DNA of 64,000 bases from contig NZ_CP134400.1 in NCBI RefSeq assembly GCF_002968285.2, positions 4,464,001 through 4,528,000 of the forward strand, read 5' to 3'. Position 1 is the first letter of the stretch; each line of letters starts with the position of its first letter. This document shows, one piece after another, positions 34,707 to 43,370 of this stretch. Source of the DNA: Mycobacterium sp. ITM-2016-00318 (GTDB lineage Bacteria; Actinomycetota; Actinomycetes; Mycobacteriales; Mycobacteriaceae). Under the pieces are notes generated by a model. It had not been told where the DNA came from. It was given only the letters and a program-made list of their open reading frames with translations, and did not search any database. Made by a program: the position numbers and the translations under genes.

Positions 34707-35570
34707 ATGCGGGATCCATTCATCGGCACCGAGGCGATCAGCGAAGGGCGGCTGACGCGAGGTCAATTGCGCTGGCGACACACGTTGGTACAACGCGGTG
34801 TCTATCTCCCGAACGACGCACAGGCGACTCTCCACACGAGCACACTCGCGGCCTGGCTGTGCACGGGCCGCAAGGGAGTGATAGCCGGGCGGGCCGCTGC
34901 CGCCCTCCACGGCGCCAGGTGGGTCGACGCATCGACGCCGATCGAGATCATCGCCGAACACACACGCCGCCGAGCGGGTGTCATCGTCCACGAGGAGCGG
35001 ATCGCTTCAGACGAGATCACGTACCTCTGCGAGCTACCCGTGACGAGTCCTGTGCGCACGGCACTCGACATCGCCCGGCATCTGCCACGCGATATCGCGG
35101 TACCGCACTTGGACGCATTGGCCGCCGCGACGGGCGTGACGTTCGACGAGGTGATCGCCTTGGCGGAGCGATACCGCGGCGCCCGCGGCGTCCGGCGTGC
35201 GCGGGTGGCCCTGGCACTCATGGACGGTGGCGCACAGTCTCCGGGCGAAACGCGCCTGCGTCTGCAGCTGATCGACGACGGGTTGCCTGCGCCCCGAACG
35301 CAGATCAGGGTCAGCGACGGGTTCAATGAAGCGTTCATCGATATGGGATACGACGAGCCGAAGGTCGGTCTGGATTACGAAGGGTCGCACCATAGCGAGA
35401 ATCGGCGTCAATACGTTCACGAAATCGGCCGCGCGGATCTGATCGACGGCGAGGGCTGGATCGATATCCGCGTCGTCAAAGAACACAGCAGGCGATACAA
35501 CCTGCACCGCGTCCGAGACGCATTCGCCAAACGAGGCTGGACACCACCGAGATCTGCGCGTGGGTCGTGA
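34707..35570 (+). CDS. DUF559 / AbiEi-antitoxin-like protein with PD-(D/E)XK-type C-terminal domain
   Basis: A 287-residue protein of a family multiplied in mycobacteria. The N-terminal part (residues 1-90; FIGTEAISEGRLTRGQLRWR, VYLPNDAQ, GVIAGRAAAALHGA) resembles the winged-helix region of AbiEi-type antitoxins. The C-terminal part (about 180-287) has GETRLRLQLIDDGLPAPRTQ and FIDMGYDEPKVGLDYEG, a pattern like DUF559/Vsr-type nuclease folds. No toxin or AbiEii gene is adjacent. The gene sits between palindromes A and B, and copy B overlaps its stop codon. ATG 34707 is the best start, but no strong ribosome site is seen. Confidence 0.72.
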   Translation: MRDPFIGTEAISEGRLTRGQLRWRHTLVQRGVYLPNDAQATLHTSTLAAWLCTGRKGVIAGRAAAALHGARWVDASTPIEIIAEHTRRRAGVIVHEERIASDEITYLCELPVTSPVRTALDIARHLPRDIAVPHLDALAAATGVTFDEVIALAERYRGARGVRRARVALALMDGGAQSPGETRLRLQLIDDGLPAPRTQIRVSDGFNEAFIDMGYDEPKVGLDYEGSHHSENRRQYVHEIGRADLIDGEGWIDIRVVKEHSRRYNLHRVRDAFAKRGWTPPRSARGS

Positions 35571-35605
35571 ATCCGCGAGATATACGACCCTCACGTAGAA
35601 CTCGC
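35547..35605. repeat. 59-bp palindromic repeat, copy B
   Basis: Inverted units at 35547-35566 and 35586-35605. The wider arms 35548-35568 and 35584-35604 pair at 17 of 21 positions around a 15-base loop. The left arm encodes the last residues of the DUF559 protein and its TGA stop. It could also work as a terminator between this gene and the convergent DUF4032 gene. Confidence 0.75.
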
Positions 35606-35624
35606 GTGCCCGAACAACGCGCCG

Positions 35625-36890
35625 CTAGTCGTCCAACTCGATGACGGGCATGGGCGCCGTCGGCACCTCCGCGACGACCATCTTGGCGGCGGAGTCGGTC
35701 GGAATGACGTCGCCGCGCAGTGCGGCCAGCGCAGCGTTGGTGCCGACGTCGCGGCCCGCCTTCTCGCTGAGCAGCCACCGCACCTCGAGCAGGTCGCAAT
35801 AGGCCTGGATGGCCGTGCCGGTGTTGTTCAGCGCAGCGTGAGCCAGGTATTCGGTGGGTGTCACCACCTCGATCACCCACAACCGCGCGGCCGTCGACTC
35901 GTCGACGTGATGACCGACCTCCCGGCAGAGCTGCGCCCGGTAGGCCTGTAGGTCCCCGAGCAGAATCCGGGCCTGCCCCTCGCCGACGTCCAAACCGGTC
36001 AGCTCCCGCAAACGCTGGGCGTGGTAGCGCCGATCACCAACCGCGACATGGATTTTCAGTCGGCTCGGATCGTCGGAGACCGGCTGCAGCGACACCTCGT
36101 CGACGGCGAAGCCCAGCTCGTTGAGCCGACGGACCGTCCCCTCGACGCGATAGCGGTCGGCGAAACCGAACACCGGCTCGGCGTGCAGCACATCCCACAG
36201 CGCCTCATAACGATCGCGCAGATGCTCGGCCTCGGCGATGAGCGTGTCCTGTAACTGCTCCGGCGCCTCCAGCCGCTCGGCGAGATCGACCAGTCCCATC
36301 GCGACGTTCTCCACCATGATCTCGATGTCGTGCCCGCGCTGTCCACGGCTCAACGTGGGGTGCACCTCAGAGGTTTCGGCGTCGACGAGCCACGCCTGCA
36401 GCGTCTGGCCGTCGCGGGAGAACAAGGTGTTCGCCAGCGAACAGTCGCCCCAGAACACGCCGTGCCTGTGCAGTTCCACCAGCAGGCCCGCCATCCCGTC
36501 CAGCAGCCGGGCCCGGTGTTTCGGCTGGTCGGGCGGCAGCCGCAGGAACAGGCGACGGTACTGCCACGACCCCTCGAGGTAGCGGGTGACCAGGATTGCC
36601 GTGTCGAATTCGGGTTGCACAACCAGACCCGCCGGGCGCACGGCGGGCAGCTCCATCTCCTCGAGCCTGCGAAGAACCTCGTACTCCTTGGCGGCGAGCC
36701 GCGCGGGCATGTCCTTGACCGCCCATAGCGCGTCGTCCGCCTCGACGAACTTCACCAGGTGCCTGCTGGGGCCGACGGCGATGTCGCGCAGTGGGACATC
36801 GGGGATGTTCCACTGCGACAACGGCTGGTCCCACGGCAGCGCCAGCAGACCGGCGGTGGGCGTCCGAAGCCGGAACTCCGGCGCGCGCAC
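35625..36890 (-). CDS. DUF4032 kinase-like protein
   Basis: A 421-residue actinobacterial protein. The first 200 residues look like a lipopolysaccharide-kinase/aminoglycoside-kinase fold: a lysine in VKDMPARLAAKEYEVLRRL, the catalytic-loop-like HGVFWGDCSLANTLF and the metal-binding-like AWLVDAETSE. The remainder is the DUF4032 domain proper. It starts with GTG 5 bases after the ABC ATPase gene on the same strand, so it may be the last gene of the polyol operon. Substrate and activity unknown. Confidence 0.75.
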   Translation of the reverse strand: MRAPEFRLRTPTAGLLALPWDQPLSQWNIPDVPLRDIAVGPSRHLVKFVEADDALWAVKDMPARLAAKEYEVLRRLEEMELPAVRPAGLVVQPEFDTAILVTRYLEGSWQYRRLFLRLPPDQPKHRARLLDGMAGLLVELHRHGVFWGDCSLANTLFSRDGQTLQAWLVDAETSEVHPTLSRGQRGHDIEIMVENVAMGLVDLAERLEAPEQLQDTLIAEAEHLRDRYEALWDVLHAEPVFGFADRYRVEGTVRRLNELGFAVDEVSLQPVSDDPSRLKIHVAVGDRRYHAQRLRELTGLDVGEGQARILLGDLQAYRAQLCREVGHHVDESTAARLWVIEVVTPTEYLAHAALNNTGTAIQAYCDLLEVRWLLSEKAGRDVGTNAALAALRGDVIPTDSAAKMVVAEVPTAPMPVIELDD

Positions 36891-36895
36891 GGTCG

Positions 36896-37978
36896 TTAGT
36901 TGATGCGCTCGCCGGTGTCCGGATGGAACAGGTGAACCTTGCCCTCCGGCTTCTGGCGCAGCTCAACGGTGTCGGCGAGCTTGACCGGCGTGCGGGACAG
37001 CGACCGCGCCACCAGCTGCACGTCGGGATGGGCGTGGGTGTAGAGGTAGGTTTCGCTGCCCAGGTCCTCGATCAGGTCGATCACCACGTCGATGCCGCCT
37101 CCGGGCGAGACCTCGAGATCCTCGGGCCGGACGCCGACGGTGACCCTGTCGACCCCGGCATCGTGAAGCCGGGTCAGCTCGTCGCGCTCGAGCGGCAGCG
37201 TGGAGTCCTCACTGATGCGCACACCGTCGGACGCGATCGGCGCGGTCAGCAGGTTCATCGCCGGCGAGCCGATGAAGCCTGCGACGAATGCGTTTGCAGG
37301 CCTGTCGTACAGCGCGTTCGGCGAGGCGAATTGCTGCAGCTTGCCGAACCGCAACACCGCGACGCGGTCACCCATCGTCATCGCCTCGACCTGGTCGTGG
37401 GTGACGTAGACGGTGGTTGTGCCGAGACGCCTTTGCAGCGCGGCGATTTGGGTGCGCGTCTGCACACGCAGCTTCGCGTCGAGGTTCGACAACGGCTCGT
37501 CCATGCAGAACACCTGCGGCTCGCGGACGATGGCGCGGCCCATGGCGACGCGCTGCCGCTGACCGCCGGAGAGCTTGGCGGGCTTGCGATCCAGGAACTC
37601 GGTGAGGTCGAGGATCTTGGCGGCGTCCTCGACCTTGCGGCGCCGCTCCTGGGCCGAAACGCCGCGCAGCTTCAACGCGAAGCCCATGTTCTCTGCGACG
37701 GTCTTGTTCGGGTACAGCGCGTAGTTCTGAAAGACCATCGCGATGTCGCGGTCCTTGGACGGCACTCCCGTCATGTCCTTGCCGCCGATCTCGATGGCGC
37801 CCTCGTCGATGTCCTCGAGCCCGGCGAGCATTCGCAGCGCGGTGCTCTTGCCCGACCCGGACGGCCCGACCAGGACGACGAACTCGCCGTCTTGGATGTC
37901 GAGGTTGAGGTTGTCGACCGCGAGCTTGTCGGAACCCTCGTAGATGCACGAGGCGTTCTTGTAGGTGATTGCAGCCAT
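36896..37978 (-). CDS. Carbohydrate ABC transporter ATP-binding protein (MsmK/UgpC/SmoK type)
   Basis: ATPase of a CUT1-class sugar or polyol importer, 360 residues. It has Walker A GPSGSGKST (about residues 37-45), the signature LSGGQRQRVAMGRA, Walker B VFCMDEPLSNLDAKL and the switch histidine in VTHDQVEAM. The C-terminal regulatory OB-fold region (about 240-360) is present, as in MalK/UgpC. ATG 37978 follows a GAAGGAG ribosome site. It lies 28 bases downstream of the permease genes. Confidence 0.92.
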   Translation of the reverse strand: MAAITYKNASCIYEGSDKLAVDNLNLDIQDGEFVVLVGPSGSGKSTALRMLAGLEDIDEGAIEIGGKDMTGVPSKDRDIAMVFQNYALYPNKTVAENMGFALKLRGVSAQERRRKVEDAAKILDLTEFLDRKPAKLSGGQRQRVAMGRAIVREPQVFCMDEPLSNLDAKLRVQTRTQIAALQRRLGTTTVYVTHDQVEAMTMGDRVAVLRFGKLQQFASPNALYDRPANAFVAGFIGSPAMNLLTAPIASDGVRISEDSTLPLERDELTRLHDAGVDRVTVGVRPEDLEVSPGGGIDVVIDLIEDLGSETYLYTHAHPDVQLVARSLSRTPVKLADTVELRQKPEGKVHLFHPDTGERIN

Positions 37979-38006
37979 GGTTGGTTCTCCTTCGAAGTGG
38001 GGGAAG

Positions 38007-38876
38007 TTACTTGATCGCGCCGAATGAGAGCCCGCGCACCAGTTTGTTCTGCGCGAACCAGCCGCACAGGATCACGGGAAGTGCGGACAAGGTTGCGGCC
38101 GCCGACAGCACGGCCCAGTACTGACCCTGACCGGCGATGAAGCCGACGAGGTACACGGGCATGGTTTGAGCGTTGACGGCGGTCAGGTTCACCGCGAAGA
38201 AGAACTCGTTCCAGGCGAAGATCACGCAGATCAGCGCGGTGGCCGCGATGCCGGGTGACACCAGCGGGAGAATCACCTCACGCACCGACCGCCACAGGCT
38301 CGCGCCGTCCAGGCTCGCCGCCTCGAGCAGTTCGCCGGGCACCTCGAGAAAGAACGACCGCATCATCCACACCGCGATCGGCAGGTTCATCGCGGTGTAC
38401 AGGATCACCAGCGCCCAAATGTTGTCCAGCAGACCGATGTTCGACACTATGACGTACAGCGGCAGAATCACCGCGACGATCGGCAGCATCTTGGTGCTCA
38501 TGAAGAAGAACAGCGCATCCTGCGTCTTGCGCACCGGCCGTAGCGACAGAGCGAACGCGGCAGGGACACCTAGCAGCAATACCAGCACTGTGGAGATGCC
38601 GGTGGCGAACACCGAGTTCAGGAACGCCGGGCCGATGCCCTGCTCGAAGACGGCCTTGAACTGGTCCAGTGTCGGGCTGAAGATCAGCTTCGGCGGACTC
38701 GTGGCCGCGTCGGCCTCCGACTTGAAGGCGGTCAACACCATCCAGAACACCGGGAAGAAGAACCCGAGACCGGCGAGCCAGGCAAGGACTCCCCACGGAC
38801 TGAACTTTCGAGCCTTCTTTTTCGATGGCGCGGCGGAACTCGGCGTCGCGGCGGTCTTCTCGACTGTTGTGGTCAT
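38007..38876 (-). CDS. Carbohydrate ABC transporter permease (MalG/SmoG type)
   Basis: Second membrane subunit of the importer, 289 residues and six membrane segments. The EAA loop contact for the ATPase is visible as ELLEAASLDGASLWRSVREVILPLVSPGI (about residues 190-217, described by position). A Lys/Ala-rich cytoplasmic N-terminus of about 27 residues precedes the first segment. The ATG overlaps the upstream permease stop by one base (TGATG). Confidence 0.9.
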   Translation of the reverse strand: MTTTVEKTAATPSSAAPSKKKARKFSPWGVLAWLAGLGFFFPVFWMVLTAFKSEADAATSPPKLIFSPTLDQFKAVFEQGIGPAFLNSVFATGISTVLVLLLGVPAAFALSLRPVRKTQDALFFFMSTKMLPIVAVILPLYVIVSNIGLLDNIWALVILYTAMNLPIAVWMMRSFFLEVPGELLEAASLDGASLWRSVREVILPLVSPGIAATALICVIFAWNEFFFAVNLTAVNAQTMPVYLVGFIAGQGQYWAVLSAAATLSALPVILCGWFAQNKLVRGLSFGAIK

Positions 38877-39853
38877 CAGGCGGCCTCTTCCTTGCCGGAG
38901 AACGATTTGAAGATCAACCGAAGGGCGAAGTTCGCGATGATGATCGTGAAGATCACGACCACCACGCCCATTGCCGCGGCTTGGCCCATATCGAAGCCGA
39001 GGAACGCGCGCTGGTAGATGTAGAACGGCAGGTTCGCGCTTGCAATGCCCGGCCCGCCCTGCGTCATCATGTAGATGGCGTCGAAGGTGTTGACCAGATA
39101 GATCGCGCCGAGCACGACGCCCAACTCGATGAAGCGCCGAAGGTGGGGCAGCGTCAACTCCCGGAAGAGTTGGAACGCGGCCGCACCGTCGACTCGACCG
39201 GCCTCCAGGATGTCGCGAGGCATCGACTGGAGGCCGGCGAGGATCAACAGCATCATGAACGGCGTCCACTGCCAGATCAGTTCGACCATGACCATCGTCA
39301 GCGGGTACTCACCGATCCAGTCGACCGGACCGATCCCGAGGAGTGACAGCAGCCAGTTCAGGATGCCGTTGGTGGGATCGAGGATGGTCGTCTTCCAGAT
39401 CAATGCCGCCGCAACGGGTGTGACGAGGAAGGGCGTGATCAACAGTGTCCGGACGACGCCGCGTCCGAGGAAAGCCCGGTCGAGCAGTAGCGCGAGCAGA
39501 AGACCGAGCAGCGCCGACACCAGCACGACCACAACGATCAACAGCACTGTGTTGATGCCGACCCGCCAGAACTGGCTGTCCTGCACCACGGCGATGTAGT
39601 TGTTCAATCCGACGAACTGACGTGACCCCGGACGGACCAGATTCCACGACAGCGTCGAGTAGTACAGCGTGAGCAAGAACGGAATCTGCGTCACGACGAT
39701 CATGAAGATCAGGGCGGGAAGCAGTGGCCCGCGCCGTCGCCAACCCTCGGCACGGCTCACGCCGACGTTCTGGCGCTCCCGTATCTTTCGAACCCGTTCG
39801 GCCACGGCCCTTTCGTCGGCCTCGGTCGCGGTCTCAGCGGTAACGGTCATCAC
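38876..39853 (-). CDS. Carbohydrate ABC transporter permease (MalF/SmoF type)
   Basis: First membrane subunit of the importer, 325 residues and six membrane segments after a charged N-terminus. The EAA motif is at about residues 215-235 (DILEAGRVDGAAAFQLFREL) and GGPG lies near residue 270. Two adjacent ATG codons (39853, 39850) are possible starts; both overlap the binding-protein stop. Gene order binding protein, permease, permease, ATPase matches the sorbitol/mannitol (Smo) systems. Confidence 0.9.
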   Translation of the reverse strand: MMTVTAETATEADERAVAERVRKIRERQNVGVSRAEGWRRRGPLLPALIFMIVVTQIPFLLTLYYSTLSWNLVRPGSRQFVGLNNYIAVVQDSQFWRVGINTVLLIVVVVLVSALLGLLLALLLDRAFLGRGVVRTLLITPFLVTPVAAALIWKTTILDPTNGILNWLLSLLGIGPVDWIGEYPLTMVMVELIWQWTPFMMLLILAGLQSMPRDILEAGRVDGAAAFQLFRELTLPHLRRFIELGVVLGAIYLVNTFDAIYMMTQGGPGIASANLPFYIYQRAFLGFDMGQAAAMGVVVVIFTIIIANFALRLIFKSFSGKEEAA

Positions 39854-41220
39854 TTCTCCTGGTAGGTCCGGCCGACGACCTCGGCGTATTTCTGTGATTG
39901 TTCGAGCGCGTCGTCGACCGATTTCTGGCCGGCGATGGCGGCGCTGATCTGTTGGCTGACCCGCGTACCGAGATCCTGAAACTCGGGGATGCCGACGAAC
40001 TGCACGCCGGTGTACGGAACGGGTTGCACCGTCGGCTTGTTCGGCGTCGCGTTCTTGATCGACTGCAGTGTCAGCGGTCCGTAGGACTTCGAGATCGCCT
40101 CGTATTCAGGAAGTTCGGTGTATGTCGAGGTTCGGCTGCCCGGTGGGACGCGAGCCCAGCCCAGCTTTTCGCCGACCATTCTCAAGTACTCTCTACTGGT
40201 CATCCACGAGATGAACTTCCATGCACCATCGGGATTCTTGGCTCCCTGCGGAATGCCCAGCGACCAGGTGTAGAGCCATCCCGAGTTCGCCTTTTCGGCG
40301 ATTGGGGCAGCCAGGTAGCCGATCTTGCCCTGAAGTTCGGGATAGGACTTGGGGTCCTCGAGCACCGACACCGCCGAGGTCGCGTCGTACCACATCGCGG
40401 TCTGGCCCTGGCCGAACAGGTTGGCGCACTCCTGGAAACCCGATGAGGATGCGCCGAGTTCGCCGGCCTGACCTATGAGGTCGACGTAGAAGTTGACCGC
40501 CCTCTTCACCTCGGGGCTGTTGAGCTGGGCGTTCCAGTTCTCGTCGAACCACCGGCCGCCGAAGGTGTTGATGACGGTGTCCAGCGGTGCGAGCACCTCG
40601 CCCCAGCCCGGCTTCCCGCGTAGGCAAATGCCGGCCCGGTCATCGGTCTTGACCGTCTTGGCCCAGTCCGCGACCTCTTGCCAGGTGGGTTGATAGCTCT
40701 TGTCCTGGTTGACCTTGATGCCGGCCTGTTCGAACAGATCCTTGCGGTACATCAGAAACGATGACTCGCCGTAGAACGGCACCGAGTACATGTTGCCCTC
40801 ATAGGACAACGAGTCACGCAGTGAAGGGATGAAGTCGTTCTCGTCGTAACCGGGCGTGTTCTTCGCGTACTCCGAGAGATTGAGCAGCCAACCGTCTCGT
40901 GCCCACTGGGGTGTCTCGAAGTTGCTGATCATCACGACGTCGAACTCACTGCCGCCCATCGCCGCCGACATGGTGATCTTTGCGCGGGCCTGGTTCTCCG
41001 ACAGCGTGATGAACTTGAGTTTCGTGCCGGGGTTCTTCGCCTCGAAATCTGTCGAAAGCTCTTGGGCGTCCGTCATCTGCGAGTTCGAGACCAATGCGAT
41101 TGTCACCTCGTTGTCCGAGGCTCCGAAGCTTCCCGCGCCGGCACAGCCGGCGGTCAGGACGAGCCCCGATACGGCGGCACACACAGCCAACCGGTGCAGT
41201 GCTCTTCGTAACGGCTTCAC
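39850..41220 (-). CDS. Extracellular solute-binding lipoprotein of the polyol/sugar ABC importer
   Basis: Family 1 solute-binding protein of 456 residues, anchored as a lipoprotein: the signal peptide ends in the lipobox LTAGC at about residues 22-26. The mature domain (VTIALVSNSQMTDAQ, then DVVMISNFETPQWARDGWL) resembles sorbitol/mannitol-binding SmoE proteins. GTG 41220 is preferred over TTG 41226 because it puts GGGAGG 6 bases upstream. The regulator gene is 12 bases upstream. Confidence 0.88.
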   Translation of the reverse strand: MKPLRRALHRLAVCAAVSGLVLTAGCAGAGSFGASDNEVTIALVSNSQMTDAQELSTDFEAKNPGTKLKFITLSENQARAKITMSAAMGGSEFDVVMISNFETPQWARDGWLLNLSEYAKNTPGYDENDFIPSLRDSLSYEGNMYSVPFYGESSFLMYRKDLFEQAGIKVNQDKSYQPTWQEVADWAKTVKTDDRAGICLRGKPGWGEVLAPLDTVINTFGGRWFDENWNAQLNSPEVKRAVNFYVDLIGQAGELGASSSGFQECANLFGQGQTAMWYDATSAVSVLEDPKSYPELQGKIGYLAAPIAEKANSGWLYTWSLGIPQGAKNPDGAWKFISWMTSREYLRMVGEKLGWARVPPGSRTSTYTELPEYEAISKSYGPLTLQSIKNATPNKPTVQPVPYTGVQFVGIPEFQDLGTRVSQQISAAIAGQKSVDDALEQSQKYAEVVGRTYQEK

Positions 41221-41232
41221 CTTCAACCTCCC

Positions 41233-42264
41233 TTAATCCTGCGCCAATAACCAACGGGCACAATCGATGTCACAAACCAATAGTCGGGCGAGCTTTCCTC
41301 GGAGCGCGCCCAGCGTGGCGTGGTGTTTGGCCGCGCCGCTGGAAATCAGGATCGTCTTCTCGCAGGCCTTGATGTCCTCGAGCGGAACCGACACAGCACG
41401 CAACTGCAGTTCGGTCTCGACCGGTGCGCCATGACCGTCGAAGAACCGCCCGCCGATCTCGCCCACCGCACCGAGCTTGATCAGCTCGTCGAGCATCCTG
41501 GTGTCGAGGAAGCTGCCCTCGAATAGGGTTGTCGAGGTGGAAACGGCGCCGACGCCGAACAACATCACGTCGGCACGCCTGCCGGCCTCGAGCGTGCGTG
41601 ATATCAGCGAGTCGCTCCGCATGGACGCCACGGTTGACGGATCGGCATACAGGGGCGCGGGCAGGCGGATCGTCGTCGCCCGCAACACATCTGCGCAGCG
41701 GCTGAGAATGAACTCGGTGCCGGTCTGATACGCGGCGCTCGACATGGCGCCGTCCAGCTGGACTACCGCGCGGCAACTCGCCACACCGGGCGCCATCGCG
41801 GTGGCGACCGCGACCTGTTCAGGACCCCAGGTGAAGCCGAGGACGTCGGTGGGTGTCAACCGGCGCATCAAGAGTGCCGCCGCCGCGCGGCCGACGCTGG
41901 CGAACGCTGCCGGCCGCCCTGGCGCCCCGACGTCGATGCCGTGACCGGCGACCACCGCTTCGGTCAGGCCGAACCGCCGCTCGAGTTCGCGCTCCTCATC
42001 GGCATGCAGATCGTCGCGCAGGTCCGGCGGGACGACGACGTCGATGCGGACGAGGCCGTTGGCCTTGGCCCGCGCGATCAGCCGTCCGGCCGTCGGCCGC
42101 GACACCCCCAGCCGACTCGCGATCTCAGCCTGGGTGAGCCCGTCGAGGTAGTAGAGCTTCGCCGCGCGCAAAGCCAAGCGCAGGTCTTCTGGGCTGGCGC
42201 CACGGTCCTTGTGCGAGCCATCGATCGTCCCGGCGACCTCGCCGTTCGACGTCGATGCGACCAC
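41233..42264 (-). CDS. SorC-family sugar-binding transcriptional regulator
   Basis: A 343-residue regulator with an N-terminal helix-turn-helix (about residues 30-65; AAKLYYLDGLTQAEIASRLG and SRPTAGRLIARAKANGLV) and a SorC/DeoR-like sugar-phosphate-binding domain (VLGFTWGPEQVAVA, MLFGVGAV, VCDIDCARWLL). It is first gene of the importer operon and divergent from the dehydrogenase operon. The palindrome TGAGCA-AA-TGCTCA (42292-42305) between them is its probable operator. GTG start at 42264. Confidence 0.88.
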   Translation of the reverse strand: MVASTSNGEVAGTIDGSHKDRGASPEDLRLALRAAKLYYLDGLTQAEIASRLGVSRPTAGRLIARAKANGLVRIDVVVPPDLRDDLHADEERELERRFGLTEAVVAGHGIDVGAPGRPAAFASVGRAAAALLMRRLTPTDVLGFTWGPEQVAVATAMAPGVASCRAVVQLDGAMSSAAYQTGTEFILSRCADVLRATTIRLPAPLYADPSTVASMRSDSLISRTLEAGRRADVMLFGVGAVSTSTTLFEGSFLDTRMLDELIKLGAVGEIGGRFFDGHGAPVETELQLRAVSVPLEDIKACEKTILISSGAAKHHATLGALRGKLARLLVCDIDCARWLLAQD

Positions 42265-42291
42265 GGGCCGACCTACCTTTCAGCCAACCTG

Positions 42292-42305
42292 TGAGCAAAT
42301 GCTCA
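42292..42305. promoter_or_regulatory. Probable SorC-regulator operator
   Basis: TGAGCA-AA-TGCTCA is a perfect 6-bp inverted repeat with a 2-base centre, in the 80-base gap between the divergent regulator and dehydrogenase genes. Relative to the predicted start at 42345 it is centred near -46, a position typical of activators. Confidence 0.65.
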
Positions 42306-42331
42306 GGGGTGCGAGTAGATGTTCATCACGC

Positions 42332-42337
42332 TAGCAT
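42332..42337 (+). promoter_or_regulatory. -10 element of a leaderless promoter (TAGCAT)
   Basis: TAGCAT followed by 7 bases and the GTG at 42345. This argues for GTG 42345 and not ATG 42336 as the dehydrogenase start. Confidence 0.55.
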
Positions 42338-42344
42338 GGTCAGT

Positions 42345-43370
42345 GTGACGTACACAACACTTCCGACCCTGATGCGGGTTGCCGTCCTCGTCGAACCAGG
42401 CCGAATCGAGTTGGAGCAGCGGCCTGTGCCGTCACCGGCGCCGGGTGATGTGTTGGTCCGGGTCTCATCGGTCGGCGTCTGCGGGTCCGACACGCACTAC
42501 TACCGCCACGGCCGAATCGGCGACTTCGTCGTCAACGCCCCGTTGGTACTCGGCCACGAAGCGGCCGGGACGATCGTCGGTGTCGGCGAGTCGGTGGACC
42601 CGTCGCGCATCGGTCAGCGGGTGTCGATCGAACCTCAGCGCCCCGATCCCGACAGCGCGGAGACCCGCCGCGGTGACTACAACCTCTGTCCGCACATGCG
42701 GTTCTTCGGCACTCCGCCAATCGACGGGGCCCTGTGCGAATACGTGACGATAGGCGCCGCGTTCGCACACCCGGTGCCCGACACCGTCTCCGATGATGCC
42801 GCCGCGCTGTGCGAACCGCTGTCGGTCGGCATCGCCGCGCTTCGCAAGGCGGGCATCGGCGAAGGGGCGAAGCTGCTCGTAGCCGGTGCGGGACCCATCG
42901 GCATCGTGATGGTCCAGCTCGCTCGGGCCTATGGCGCAGCCGAGATCGCCGTGTCCGATCTGGATGAATCGCGCCGTGACCACGCGCGGGCCAATGGCGC
43001 CACCGTCGCGCTCGACCCCGCGGCGAACGCGATGCGCACCGGCTTCGACGCGTTCATCGATGCCTCCGGCGCGCACGCCGCGGTGACTGCGGGCATCCGC
43101 GCGCTTCGGCCCGCAGGAACGGCCGTGCTGGTCGGCTCGGGAGCCGAGTCGATGGAGCTCCCGACGCAGCTGATCCAAAATCGCGAACTGACGCTCACCG
43201 GCGTGTTCCGTTATGCCAACACATGGCCGGAGGCGATCTCGCACGTCGAGTCCGGCCGAGTCGATCTCGACTCCATGGTTACCGGACGATTCCCGCTCGA
43301 GCGGACCGCAGAGGCCCTGGACTCCGACCGCACGCCGGGTAGCGTCAAGACGATGGTGGCCGTGTCATGA
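42345..43370 (+). CDS. Zinc-dependent sorbitol/L-iditol 2-dehydrogenase-type enzyme
   Basis: Medium-chain polyol dehydrogenase of 341 residues. The catalytic zinc site is GVCGSDTHYY with LGHEAAG, and the cofactor motif is GAGPIGIVMVQLA. The structural zinc lobe is reduced (LCPHMRFFG), as in sorbitol dehydrogenases. Expected reaction: D-sorbitol or xylitol to the 2-ketose with NAD. The chosen GTG follows a leaderless -10 hexamer; ATG 42336 would add three residues. The next gene overlaps by 4 bases. Confidence 0.85.
   Translation: MTYTTLPTLMRVAVLVEPGRIELEQRPVPSPAPGDVLVRVSSVGVCGSDTHYYRHGRIGDFVVNAPLVLGHEAAGTIVGVGESVDPSRIGQRVSIEPQRPDPDSAETRRGDYNLCPHMRFFGTPPIDGALCEYVTIGAAFAHPVPDTVSDDAAALCEPLSVGIAALRKAGIGEGAKLLVAGAGPIGIVMVQLARAYGAAEIAVSDLDESRRDHARANGATVALDPAANAMRTGFDAFIDASGAHAAVTAGIRALRPAGTAVLVGSGAESMELPTQLIQNRELTLTGVFRYANTWPEAISHVESGRVDLDSMVTGRFPLERTAEALDSDRTPGSVKTMVAVS

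Noticed and set aside
34707..35570. A complete AbiE-type toxin-antitoxin pair
   Set aside because: Only the AbiEi-like/DUF559 protein is present; neighbours are a small secreted protein and a DUF4032 protein on the other strand, and no AbiEii nucleotidyltransferase is seen.
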